Assembly: GCF_002302565.1 (NCBI RefSeq)
Contig: NZ_CP022382.1
Location: 629,001-693,000, forward strand
Source: Capnocytophaga canimorsus
Lineage (GTDB): Bacteria; Bacteroidota; Bacteroidia; Flavobacteriales; Flavobacteriaceae
Direction of reading: 5' to 3'
DNA: 64,000 nucleotides
Shown here one piece after another: positions 56,164 to 64,000 of this stretch (positions are counted from its first letter, which is position 1; each line of letters starts with the position of its first letter). The notes under the pieces are model-generated. The model made no database searches and was not told the DNA's origin. It was given only the letters and a program-made list of their open reading frames with translations. A program made the translations under genes and the position numbers.

Positions 56164-57138
56164 TTACTGCCCTAAAATGTATGCAAAAATTAGTGGAGCT
56201 ACAATTGTTGCATCGGATTCAACGATGAACTTAGGAGTGTCAATATCCAATTTTCCCCACGTGATTTTTTCATTCGGAACGGCACCTGAATAGGAACCAT
56301 AACTGGTTGTTGAATCAGAGATTTGACAGAAATACGCCCAAAAAGGTACATCAGTCCATTCCAAATCTTGGTACATCATCGGCACCACGCAAATAGGGAA
56401 ATCTCCTGCAATACCTCCACCAATTTGGAAGAAGCCTACACCTTTTCCGCCAGAGTTAGCTCTGTACCACTCTGTTAAGTACACCATATACTCAATACCT
56501 GATTTCACTGTCGAAGCCTTCAAGTTGCCTTTAATAACATTCGACGCAAAAATATTTCCTGTAGTTGAATCCTCCCAACCTGGACAAACAATAGGTAAGT
56601 TACGTTCAGCAGCAGCTACAATCCAAGAGTTTTTCGGATCAATTTCGTAGTATTGTTCCAATACGCCTGAGTTTACCACCTGGTATAAAAACTCGTGTGG
56701 AAAATAACGTTCTCCATTCTTTTCTGCTTTATGCCAAACCTCTTCCAAATGCTTTTGCAAACGGCGGAAAGCCTCCTCTTCAGGAATACAGGTGTCCGTT
56801 ACTCGATTGTAATGATTTTCAAGAAGTTCCCACTCGTCCTGAGGCGTAAGGTCACGATAATTTGGTACACGTTTGTAATGCGAATGTGCCACAAGGTTCA
56901 TCACATCTTCCTCAAGGTTTGCTCCTGTACAAGAAATAATATCCACTTTCCCCTGACGAATCATCTCTGCCAGTGAAATCCCCAGCTCGGCAGTACTCAT
57001 CGCTCCGGCAAGAGAAACCAACATTTTTCCGCCTTCCAAAAGATGCGTTTCATAGCCCTTTGCCGCATCTACCAATGCCGCAGCGTTGAAATGCAAGAAA
57101 TTCTTTTCTATAAATTGTGAAATAGGTCCTTTACTCAT
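56164..57138 (-). CDS. Deoxyhypusine-synthase-like protein
   Basis: 324 residues of the deoxyhypusine synthase family, with the catalytic Lys in ITWGKLD near the end, the NAD-binding CPGWEDSTTGNIF and GGGIAGDFPICV blocks, and SDATIVAPLIFAYIL. Bacteria lack eIF5A, so this homologue probably makes homospermidine or a related polyamine from putrescine or spermidine. It is in a cluster with speB and speA, 126 bp apart, which fits a polyamine role. Confidence 0.85.
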   Translation of the reverse strand: MSKGPISQFIEKNFLHFNAAALVDAAKGYETHLLEGGKMLVSLAGAMSTAELGISLAEMIRQGKVDIISCTGANLEEDVMNLVAHSHYKRVPNYRDLTPQDEWELLENHYNRVTDTCIPEEEAFRRLQKHLEEVWHKAEKNGERYFPHEFLYQVVNSGVLEQYYEIDPKNSWIVAAAERNLPIVCPGWEDSTTGNIFASNVIKGNLKASTVKSGIEYMVYLTEWYRANSGGKGVGFFQIGGGIAGDFPICVVPMMYQDLEWTDVPFWAYFCQISDSTTSYGSYSGAVPNEKITWGKLDIDTPKFIVESDATIVAPLIFAYILGQ

Positions 57139-57264
57139 TGTTTTTCTTTATTTTATGTTTGATACAAATATGATTATTATTTTTAATAAAAATTCAGCCT
57201 ATTAAAATCAAAACGATTTAGAAAAAAGCCGAAAAAAAATTGGATTTCTCGGCTTATTAACGTT

Positions 57265-58119
57265 CTATTTTTTAGCAGTATGATAATAAGCTAACATTTT
57301 ATAATAAAGTTTAGCTGCTAAAAAGGCAGTAGGCTTAGCCGCAGGGCTATCCATAAGTTCCACAATATCAAAGGCTACCACATTACATTTTTTAAATACC
57401 TTATGTAATAATTCCAAAGTAGGATACCATTGCAATCCGCCTGGTTCAGGGGTTCCTGTAGAAGGCGCAAAGGCAGGGTCAAAAGCATCTAAATCAATGG
57501 TTATGTATACATTACCTGAAACCTTAGCCAATACCTCATCTATCCAATTCGGATTTTTAGCTATTTGATGCGCAAAGAAAACACGACCTTCTGGCAAATA
57601 TCGTTTTTCTTCAGCATCCATAGAGCGGATACCTACCTGCACCAAATTATGCTTTTGGTTAGCTTCAAAAACCGCACAAGCGTGGTTACAAGCCGAGCCG
57701 TGAAAATCAGGACGCAAATCCGTATGAGCATCTAACTGTAAAACGGTCAGATTATCATATTTTTCGCCCACCGCACGAATAGCACCTATTGATACCGAGT
57801 GCTCTCCTCCAAAGAGAGTAAATAGTTTTCCTTCATTTTTAAGCAATTCTTTGGTTTTCTGATAAACTGCTTCTGTCATTGCCTCAGGTGAAGCATTTTC
57901 TGAAACCTCTCCTGCCAAATAAACACCTTCCAAATAGGGCTCCGTATCGGTTTCTATATCATAAAGTTCCATATTTTCGGAAGCATTCAAAAAAAGTTCA
58001 GGTCCTTTATCAGCCCCTTTCCCCCAAGTTGAAGTTCCGTCATAAGGCACGGTAATTAGCATTACTTTTGAATTTTCCAGCGTTGCATTTTTCTCTGGAA
58101 TAGCTGCATAAGTTCTCAT
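57265..58119 (-). CDS. speB: Agmatinase
   Basis: Arginase-fold enzyme turning agmatine into putrescine and urea, 284 residues. Mn ligands in FGGEHS, LDAHTDLRP and TIDLDAFDPAFAPSTGTPEPGG. The neighbour speA supplies agmatine, so arginase is less likely. It lies 18 bp after speA. Confidence 0.9.
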   Translation of the reverse strand: MRTYAAIPEKNATLENSKVMLITVPYDGTSTWGKGADKGPELFLNASENMELYDIETDTEPYLEGVYLAGEVSENASPEAMTEAVYQKTKELLKNEGKLFTLFGGEHSVSIGAIRAVGEKYDNLTVLQLDAHTDLRPDFHGSACNHACAVFEANQKHNLVQVGIRSMDAEEKRYLPEGRVFFAHQIAKNPNWIDEVLAKVSGNVYITIDLDAFDPAFAPSTGTPEPGGLQWYPTLELLHKVFKKCNVVAFDIVELMDSPAAKPTAFLAAKLYYKMLAYYHTAKK

Positions 58120-58137
58120 TTTTCTTCTTGTAATTAT

Positions 58138-59529
58138 TTAGTATCCTAATATTTTCAGCATTTCTTCTGCCTTTTGTTGCTCCATAAATAAACGAGAAGT
58201 GATTTTACCATTTTCGTCTTTATCGATGAGTATAATTTTAGGCTGTGGAATTAAGCAGTGTTGCAATCCTCCTACTCCACCGATGGTATCCTGATAGGCT
58301 CCTGTATTGAAAAAACCAATATACAAAGGCTTGTTTTTGTTATATTTAGGAAGATAAATTGCATTCATATTTTGCTCACTATTGTAATAATCGTCACCAT
58401 CACAAGTGAGCCCTCCGAGTAAAACACGCTCGTACTCGTCATTCCAACGATTTATCGGCAGCAACACAAATCGCTTGTTTATTGCCCAAGAATCGGGTAA
58501 AGTGGTGATAAACGAAGAGTTTATCATATTCCATTTCTCGCGATCATTTTGTTGCTTTTGGTACATAATTTCATAAATGGCTCCACCAGCCTCACCTACA
58601 GTAAAGCTTCCGAATTCGGTAAAAATATTAGGTACAGGCACTTTTTCTTGATCACAAGCAATTTTTATCTGGCGAATGATTTCATCTACCATATAAGCGT
58701 AATCATACTCAAAAGCCAATGAATTTTTGATAGGAAAACCTCCGCCAATGTTCAAACTATCTAATTCTGGTGCTGCTTTTTTAAGCTGTATGTACACCTT
58801 TAAACACTTCAAAAGCTCGTTCCAATAGTAAGCATTATCCTTTATACCTGTATTGATAAAAAAATGTAACATCTTAAGAGTTACCTTTTTATTATCTCTA
58901 ATTTCCTTATTGTAAAAAGGAACAATATTCTTATATCCTATACCGAGGCGGCTGGTATAAAACTCCGAACGAGGATCTTCTTCTGAAGCAATACGAATAC
59001 CGATATTGTACTGACCTTCAACCTTTTGGTCGAAAAGATTGATTTCCTCATAATTATCAATCACAGGCATACAATTTTTGTATCCGCGATTTATCAAATC
59101 AGCAATACCGTCGATGTATCCATTTCGTTTGAATCCGTTACAAATGATGTAGTTATCTTGGGTAATGCGCCCTTCCTTTATCAAATTATTGATGATATCA
59201 ATATCAAAAGCCGATGAGGTTTCTAAATGAATATCATTTTTAAGTGCCTCAGTCATTACGTGCTTAAAATGAGAGCTTTTAGTACAATAACAATAATTAT
59301 ACACCCCTTTATAACGATGTTTTTTGATGGCTTTGTCAAACCAACGTTTTGCGCGTTGAATATTTTCGGAAATTCGGGGTAAATACATAAATTTTAGAGG
59401 AGCTCCGTATTGGCGAACTAGCTCCATTAAATCAATATTATGGAAACGAAGCTCGTCAGCCTCTAAACGGAATTCATCTTGTGGGAAGTAGTAGGTTTGA
59501 TCTATTAGGTCGATGTATTTGTTTTTCAT
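58138..59529 (-). CDS. speA: Arginine decarboxylase
   Basis: PLP fold-type III decarboxylase, 463 residues, in the compact Bacteroidota form. The PLP Lys lies in YCYCTKSSHFKHV; further motifs are NGFKRNGYIDGI, RLGIGYKNIV, LNIGGGFPIKNS, EFGSFTVGEAGGAIYE and GLTCDGDDYY. It makes agmatine from arginine. First gene of the polyamine cluster speA-speB-dhs-like. Confidence 0.9.
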   Translation of the reverse strand: MKNKYIDLIDQTYYFPQDEFRLEADELRFHNIDLMELVRQYGAPLKFMYLPRISENIQRAKRWFDKAIKKHRYKGVYNYCYCTKSSHFKHVMTEALKNDIHLETSSAFDIDIINNLIKEGRITQDNYIICNGFKRNGYIDGIADLINRGYKNCMPVIDNYEEINLFDQKVEGQYNIGIRIASEEDPRSEFYTSRLGIGYKNIVPFYNKEIRDNKKVTLKMLHFFINTGIKDNAYYWNELLKCLKVYIQLKKAAPELDSLNIGGGFPIKNSLAFEYDYAYMVDEIIRQIKIACDQEKVPVPNIFTEFGSFTVGEAGGAIYEIMYQKQQNDREKWNMINSSFITTLPDSWAINKRFVLLPINRWNDEYERVLLGGLTCDGDDYYNSEQNMNAIYLPKYNKNKPLYIGFFNTGAYQDTIGGVGGLQHCLIPQPKIILIDKDENGKITSRLFMEQQKAEEMLKILGY

Positions 59530-59890
59530 TTTTGATGATTTTTTATCCTAAAAAGGAGTGAGTAATTAAGTTATAATGCTTATAAAATCAATATTTTATA
59601 GGAAACACATCCTAAAATAGCTCAAAAAATCTCAAATACGCAACGACCAAAGCCCCTTTTGTAGTACAACAAAAGGGAACTTGGGCAATAAAACCGAGCG
59701 AAAACACCATAAGGCAACTTTCTCCCGAAAAAAAGTTTTTTTAGAAACTGATACTTCTCTTAAAACAGTATTCATTAACTTTTTATTTATCAATAAATTA
59801 TAAAAATCATCCTCTGTACACTTCAATAGGGCATACGCAGGGTACAAACATAATGATTTTTGATGATTTTTTTAAAATTTTGATATACAA
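59530..59890. other. Intergenic region upstream of speA
   Basis: Contains a small inverted repeat (CCCTTTTGT/ACAAAAGGG, 59654-59677). An open frame of 71 codons on the minus strand has only a TTG start and no family resemblance, so it is not called. Otherwise nothing is seen. Confidence 0.5.
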
Positions 59891-59893
59891 ATT

Positions 59894-59921
59894 TTGTACT
59901 TGGTCTTTTTGTTTACCTTTG
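59894..59921 (+). promoter_or_regulatory. Promoter of the ABC-F gene
   Basis: TTG (in ATTTTG), 17-nt spacer, TACCTTTG, 26 bp before the ATG. Confidence 0.6.
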
Positions 59922-59946
59922 CAGACTAATTTTTGAGTTTAATGTA

Positions 59947-61581
59947 ATGGTTTCAGTCAATGGTTTATCAGTAGAATTTGGGGGAACTACCCTATTTTCA
60001 GACGTTTCTTTTGTAATCAATCCGCAAGATCGAATTGCTTTAATGGGCAAAAATGGCGCGGGTAAATCCACTTTATTAAAAATTTTGGCAGGTGTGCGTC
60101 AGCCTACCAAAGGCAGTATTTCCTTTCCTAAAGACTGTAATATTGCCTATCTGCCTCAGCATTTAATGACTCGTGACGGACGTACCGTATTTGAAGAAAC
60201 GGCACAAGCATTCTCGCATCTACACCAAATGGAAGAGCGTATCAATTTCCTCAATGATGAACTTACCCGAAGAACCGATTACGAATCAGACGATTATATG
60301 AAGCTCATTGAAGAAGTATCTGCATTGAGCGAAAAATTCTACAACATAGAGGATACCAATACAGATGCCGAAATTGAAAAAACATTACTCGGATTAGGCT
60401 TTACCCGTAATGACTTTCACCGAAAAACCGATGAATTTAGCGGAGGATGGCGTATGCGTATTGAACTTGCCAAATTACTACTGCAAAAGCCCGATGTACT
60501 CCTTTTAGACGAGCCTACCAATCACTTGGATATTGACTCCATCGGTTGGTTTGAGGATTTTCTTATAGGTTCGGGTAAAGCCGTAGTGGTAATTTCACAC
60601 GACAGAGCCTTTGTGGATAACATCACCAACCGAACCATTGAAGTTACAATGGGGCGTATTTACGACTACAAAGCCAAATATTCACACTATTTGGAGTTAC
60701 GTAAAGAACGTCGGGCACAACAGCAAAAACAATATGAAGAACAGCAAAAAATGATTGCCGAAACGCAAGAATTTATTGAACGATTCAAGGGTACCTATTC
60801 AAAAACCTTGCAAGTACAGTCACGAGTAAAGATGCTTGAAAAATTACAAATCATTGAGGTTGATGAGGAAGATACTTCAGCCTTACGTTTGAAATTTCCG
60901 CCCTCACCTCGTTCAGGGAACTATCCGGTAATCGCTGAAGATGTAGGTAAATCGTACGAAGGCAAAAAAGTGTTTGCTGATGCCAATTTCACCATAAAAC
61001 GAGGAGAAAAAGTAGCTTTCGTGGGTAAAAATGGGCAAGGAAAATCAACTATGATTAAGTGTATTATGCAGGAAATCAAGCACGATGGAACGCTAACCTT
61101 AGGTCATAACGCCCAAATTGGATATTTCGCTCAAAATCAAGCTTCCCTTTTAGATGATGAACTTACTGTTTTTCAAACTATTGATGATATTGCCGTGGGA
61201 GATATCCGAACTAAAATTCGTGACATCCTCGGAGCGTTTATGTTTAATAAGGAAGCGAGTGAAAAAAAGGTAAAGGTACTCTCCGGAGGCGAACGTACGC
61301 GACTAGCTATGATAAAGTTACTACTGGAACCCGTAAATCTACTTATTCTAGATGAACCTACAAACCACTTAGATATGCGTACCAAAGATATTCTAAAACA
61401 AGCTCTTTTGGAATTTGACGGCACCCTAATTGTAGTGTCACACGATCGAGATTTCTTGGACGGATTAGTATCAAAAGTATATGAATTCGCTGATGGTAAA
61501 GTTACCGAACACCTTGAAGACATTTACGGATTCTTACAAAAGAAAAAAATGGAAAACTTGCGAGAAATTGAACGCAAATAG
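59947..61581 (+). CDS. ABC-F family ATPase
   Basis: 544 residues: two ATP-binding domains without membrane segments. Walker A GKNGAGKST and GKNGQGKST; signatures FSGGWRMRIELAKLLL and LSGGERTRLAMIKLL; Walker B LLLDEPTNHLD and LILDEPTNHLD. Between them is the interdomain linker (KYSHYLELRKERRAQQQKQ) that reaches the ribosomal P/E site. It acts on the ribosome in translation, close to Uup/EttA/YbiT types. Nothing suggests a resistance role. Confidence 0.9.
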   Translation: MVSVNGLSVEFGGTTLFSDVSFVINPQDRIALMGKNGAGKSTLLKILAGVRQPTKGSISFPKDCNIAYLPQHLMTRDGRTVFEETAQAFSHLHQMEERINFLNDELTRRTDYESDDYMKLIEEVSALSEKFYNIEDTNTDAEIEKTLLGLGFTRNDFHRKTDEFSGGWRMRIELAKLLLQKPDVLLLDEPTNHLDIDSIGWFEDFLIGSGKAVVVISHDRAFVDNITNRTIEVTMGRIYDYKAKYSHYLELRKERRAQQQKQYEEQQKMIAETQEFIERFKGTYSKTLQVQSRVKMLEKLQIIEVDEEDTSALRLKFPPSPRSGNYPVIAEDVGKSYEGKKVFADANFTIKRGEKVAFVGKNGQGKSTMIKCIMQEIKHDGTLTLGHNAQIGYFAQNQASLLDDELTVFQTIDDIAVGDIRTKIRDILGAFMFNKEASEKKVKVLSGGERTRLAMIKLLLEPVNLLILDEPTNHLDMRTKDILKQALLEFDGTLIVVSHDRDFLDGLVSKVYEFADGKVTEHLEDIYGFLQKKKMENLREIERK

Positions 61582-61591
61582 AAAAAACGTT

Positions 61592-61622
61592 AAGCCGATA
61601 GAGAACAACTATCGGCTTTTTT
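61592..61622 (+). terminator. Terminator after the ABC-F gene
   Basis: AAGCCGATAG pairs with CTATCGGCTT around AGAACAA, followed by T. Confidence 0.85.
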
Positions 61623-61658
61623 CATAAAAATACGCTTCGGAAAATGATAACATTGTTG

Positions 61659-61666
61659 TACCTTTG
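61659..61666 (+). promoter_or_regulatory. -7 box of the multiheme gene
   Basis: TACCTTTG, 23 bp before the ATG. Confidence 0.5.
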
Positions 61667-61689
61667 TCGGTAGCTGACATTGAAAACCT

Positions 61690-63855
61690 ATGCAAAAAAA
61701 ATATCTTTATATCATCATTCCCCTGGTTATTATTCTCATAGGAGTAGGATTCTTTTTTCACCTACCAAAAACTTCGGAAAAAGGATATACTAATATTGTT
61801 TCTTCTGAAAATCAACACTCAAAACCCATCAGCCCTGAAACTTGTAGAGATTGCCACCAAAAAGAATATACCGATTGGCAATCGTCGCATCACTTCAAAG
61901 CAATGGAAATTGCTACGCAAGAAACCGTTTTAGGAGATTTCAATAACACCACTTACACTGCCGATGGGGTAACCTCACATTTTTATAAAAAAGAAGATAA
62001 ATTCTACATCACCACAACGGATAGTGATGGTAAACCTCACGATTTCGAAGTACGCTATACCTTTGGTTTTTATCCGCTACAACAATATTTGGTTGCCTTT
62101 GAAGGTGGAAGATTACAAGTAACTCGACAAAGTTGGGATAGTAGAAAGCAACGTTGGTTTCATCAATATGAAAAACAGCACATTCCGCACGATGATTGGT
62201 TACATTGGACAGGAAATGCCCAAAACTGGAACCTAATGTGCGCCTCCTGTCATAGCACCAACCTAAAAAAGAATTACAATCCTACCGACGATACTTACCA
62301 AACCACCTATACGCATCTAACAGTAAGTTGTGAGAGTTGTCACGGCAATACACAAAAACATTTACAAGCCGTTAAAGACAAAAATTATGTAAAGGGAAGT
62401 GATTCTTTGTGGAATATATCGGAACAGCACACCGAGATATTGCGTTGCGCTCCGTGTCATTCCCGAAGGGGCGAAATTGGAGGAGAATTTATTGATTCGA
62501 ATTCTTTTTTAGACAATTATTTACCCGAAATACCAAGTACCCCCAACTATTATGCTGATGGACAAGTTTTAGAAGAGAATTACAAATATGCTTCCTTTCT
62601 GCAAAGTAAAATGTATCAGCACGGTGTTCGATGTAGTAATTGCCACGACCCACACACCACCAAGCTCAAAGCACAAGGCAATCAATTGTGCTTACAATGT
62701 CACGATACGGAAAAATATAATCATCAAACTCATACCTTTCATCAGCCTCAGAGTGAAGGTAGCCTTTGTGTAAAATGCCATATGCCTACCAAAACTTATA
62801 TGGGAAATGACATTCGTCACGACCACGTATTTCGCATTCCGCGCCCTGACCTTTCTGCCAAATACAACGTACCTAACGCTTGTAACGAATGCCACAGTGA
62901 CAAATCGGCGCAATGGGCAAATACTCACGCCAAAAAATGGTATGGTAACTTAAACAAAAACAACCATTTCGATGAAGATTTAATATTAGGAAGCTCTTCT
63001 AAAAACCCAAATCGTATTGAAAATTTAAAACGATTGTTAGCCTCGGAAGATTATCCTGAAATCATAAAAGCTACAGCCTTACATTATACAAGTGAAATCC
63101 CTACTCAAACAAGCATTGAGTTGCTAAAATCACATCTTAATCACAACAACGAACAAATTAGATACCAAGCCGTTCGAGGGCTCAATAATTTCCCAATTAC
63201 TTATTACGAAACTGAAATTTTACCTCTTCTGAAAGATAAAATAAGAGCCGTACGTATCGCTACAGCCGATTTATGTCTAAATCACTACGGGCTACAAGCG
63301 GCACTCACTAAAAACGGATTTCAAAAAGCCTTTAACGAATTGGAAAGTTTTATCTTGCATCAATCTGATTTTGCCAGCGGAAGTGCCATTGCAGGTGATT
63401 TCTATGCAAAAACCGAACAGCACCAAAAAGCATTGAAATTTTACCAACGTGCTTTACATAAAGACAAAACACTCAATTACGTACGTTTGAATTTGGCTAC
63501 CCTATTAAATGGGCAAAAACGCAACTCAGAAGCCTTAAAAATGTTACAAGAAGCGGCATCGTATGAACCTAAAAATGCTCAAATCGTTTTTCGGCTTGCG
63601 CTACTGACTTATGAAATGGAACAACCCGAATTAAGCCTCAAATATTTTGAAAAAACAATACAATTAGAGGATAAAAACCCACGCGTTTACTACAATTACG
63701 GATTGCTACTACAAGAAATGGGCAAAGTAAAACAAGCTGAAAATATTTTTCTAAAAGGATTACAACAATGGGCAGATCACAAAGACCTCCGCTATGCGCT
63801 CTACACCCTTTATGCACAACAAGGACAGTTTGAAAAAGCTAAAAAATATCAGTAG
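61690..63855 (+). CDS. Octaheme cytochrome c with TPR domain
   Basis: 721 residues. One N-terminal membrane anchor (YLYIIIPLVIILIGVGFFF). Eight CxxCH heme sites occur in residues about 50-410: CRDCH, CASCH, CESCH, CAPCH, CSNCH, CLQCH, CVKCH and CNECH. HEAT-like and TPR repeats follow from about 460 to the end (ALKFYQRALHKDKTLNYVRLN, in short). Related to cytochrome c554/NrfA-like multiheme families with a TPR tail; it likely shuttles electrons in the periplasm. The electron donor and acceptor are unknown. Confidence 0.85.
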   Translation: MQKKYLYIIIPLVIILIGVGFFFHLPKTSEKGYTNIVSSENQHSKPISPETCRDCHQKEYTDWQSSHHFKAMEIATQETVLGDFNNTTYTADGVTSHFYKKEDKFYITTTDSDGKPHDFEVRYTFGFYPLQQYLVAFEGGRLQVTRQSWDSRKQRWFHQYEKQHIPHDDWLHWTGNAQNWNLMCASCHSTNLKKNYNPTDDTYQTTYTHLTVSCESCHGNTQKHLQAVKDKNYVKGSDSLWNISEQHTEILRCAPCHSRRGEIGGEFIDSNSFLDNYLPEIPSTPNYYADGQVLEENYKYASFLQSKMYQHGVRCSNCHDPHTTKLKAQGNQLCLQCHDTEKYNHQTHTFHQPQSEGSLCVKCHMPTKTYMGNDIRHDHVFRIPRPDLSAKYNVPNACNECHSDKSAQWANTHAKKWYGNLNKNNHFDEDLILGSSSKNPNRIENLKRLLASEDYPEIIKATALHYTSEIPTQTSIELLKSHLNHNNEQIRYQAVRGLNNFPITYYETEILPLLKDKIRAVRIATADLCLNHYGLQAALTKNGFQKAFNELESFILHQSDFASGSAIAGDFYAKTEQHQKALKFYQRALHKDKTLNYVRLNLATLLNGQKRNSEALKMLQEAASYEPKNAQIVFRLALLTYEMEQPELSLKYFEKTIQLEDKNPRVYYNYGLLLQEMGKVKQAENIFLKGLQQWADHKDLRYALYTLYAQQGQFEKAKKYQ

Positions 63856-63907
63856 AATTTGTTTTGAGTTAAAATAATATTTTCGCTACATTTACCCAAA
63901 AAATAAT

Positions 63908-64000
63908 ATGATTACTCAAGGACAACTAATTTTTGCCATAGTTTTCTTCATTGGCTTTGTACTAATTACCACATACAGCTACCGCAAGGATAAAAAACTA
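63908..64000 (+). CDS. Small membrane protein, cut by the window end
   Basis: 31 codons to the edge, starting MITQGQLIFAIVFFIGFVL and running on into SYRKDKK: one membrane helix and a basic tail. The pattern is like short conserved membrane proteins of Flavobacteria that follow cytochrome genes. It starts 52 bp after the octaheme gene. Confidence 0.5.
   Translation, partial: MITQGQLIFAIVFFIGFVLITTYSYRKDKKL

Noticed and set aside
59632..59847. A 71-codon minus-strand frame upstream of speA
   Set aside because: TTG start only, no family resemblance, odd composition and it contains an inverted repeat.

Overview
The window is a piece of a low-GC Bacteroidota chromosome, most likely a Flavobacteriaceae of the Capnocytophaga type. 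Signs of this are the promoters with a TAnnTTTG -7 box, many short lipoproteins, a type IX secretion Plug-like protein, a 6S RNA behind zapA, a long type II-C Cas9 with a 47-bp CRISPR repeat, and a sialic-acid-type kelch/symporter fusion. The genus is an inference from remembered family features; no search was run. Most of the window is ordinary housekeeping DNA. No rRNA, tRNA, prophage or transposase gene was recognised.

Layout. 1-9 kb: the end of a SPOR-like secreted protein, queE, a coiled-coil gene plus zapA followed by 6S RNA, rny, an OmpA lipoprotein, a glutaminyl cyclase lipoprotein, a GT2 glycosyltransferase, an HsdR-N-like protein and holA. 9-18 kb: a free Met sulfoxide reductase-like GAF protein, a Plug-like protein, a PAP2 phosphatase, ackA and pta. 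The ackA/pta pair is split by a repeat-rich 2.9-kb cassette holding a conserved protein of unknown function and an LRR surface lipoprotein. 18-25 kb: the CRISPR-Cas II-C locus. The order of transcription is cas9, a C2H2/pRiA4b-ORF3-like gene, cas1, cas2 on the minus strand; a two-spacer array runs toward them on the plus strand, and a tracrRNA is divergent from cas9. 25-37 kb: a secreted endonuclease I, a LolC/E-like permease, a NamZ-like muramidase, maf, fabG, thioredoxin and PepSY-like periplasmic proteins, small envelope genes, a class IV aminotransferase, lnt, and a DKNYY-repeat protein. 37-50 kb: kelch-symporter fusion, mtaB, folD, ffh, then an O-antigen-ligase-like gene, pyrR, pyrB, a STAS-like gene, rnz and pdxH. 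50-64 kb: an unusual fumarylacetoacetase homologue, gpmA, ndpA, a second pRiA4b-ORF3 gene, pyrE, a NUDIX gene, a polyamine cluster (speA, speB, deoxyhypusine-synthase-like), an ABC-F protein and an octaheme cytochrome with TPRs.

Most interesting part. The cas operon carries an extra gene 11 nt after the cas9 stop and 6 nt before cas1. It encodes a C2H2 zinc finger, a pRiA4b-ORF3-like domain and a second Cys-rich module. Its natural ATG frame is broken by one extra base in an 8-nt homopolymer, so it is either a recent indel, an error, or an on/off or slippage switch. Each intact CRISPR repeat contains a complete flavobacterial promoter (TTG-N21-TAACTTTG) aimed at the following spacer, a Bacteroidota parallel of the repeat-embedded promoters known from Neisseria type II-C. 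The tracrRNA can be read base by base: a 16-bp anti-repeat, a promoter that places its start at the anti-repeat, and a terminator.

Other points worth attention are a fumarylacetoacetase homologue that has lost the catalytic His and a metal ligand, heptamer tandem repeats upstream of a gene in the ackA/pta cassette, and an AAGCTT-rich palindromic tract. Several starts were moved from TTG to a downstream ATG; this is stated in each entry.
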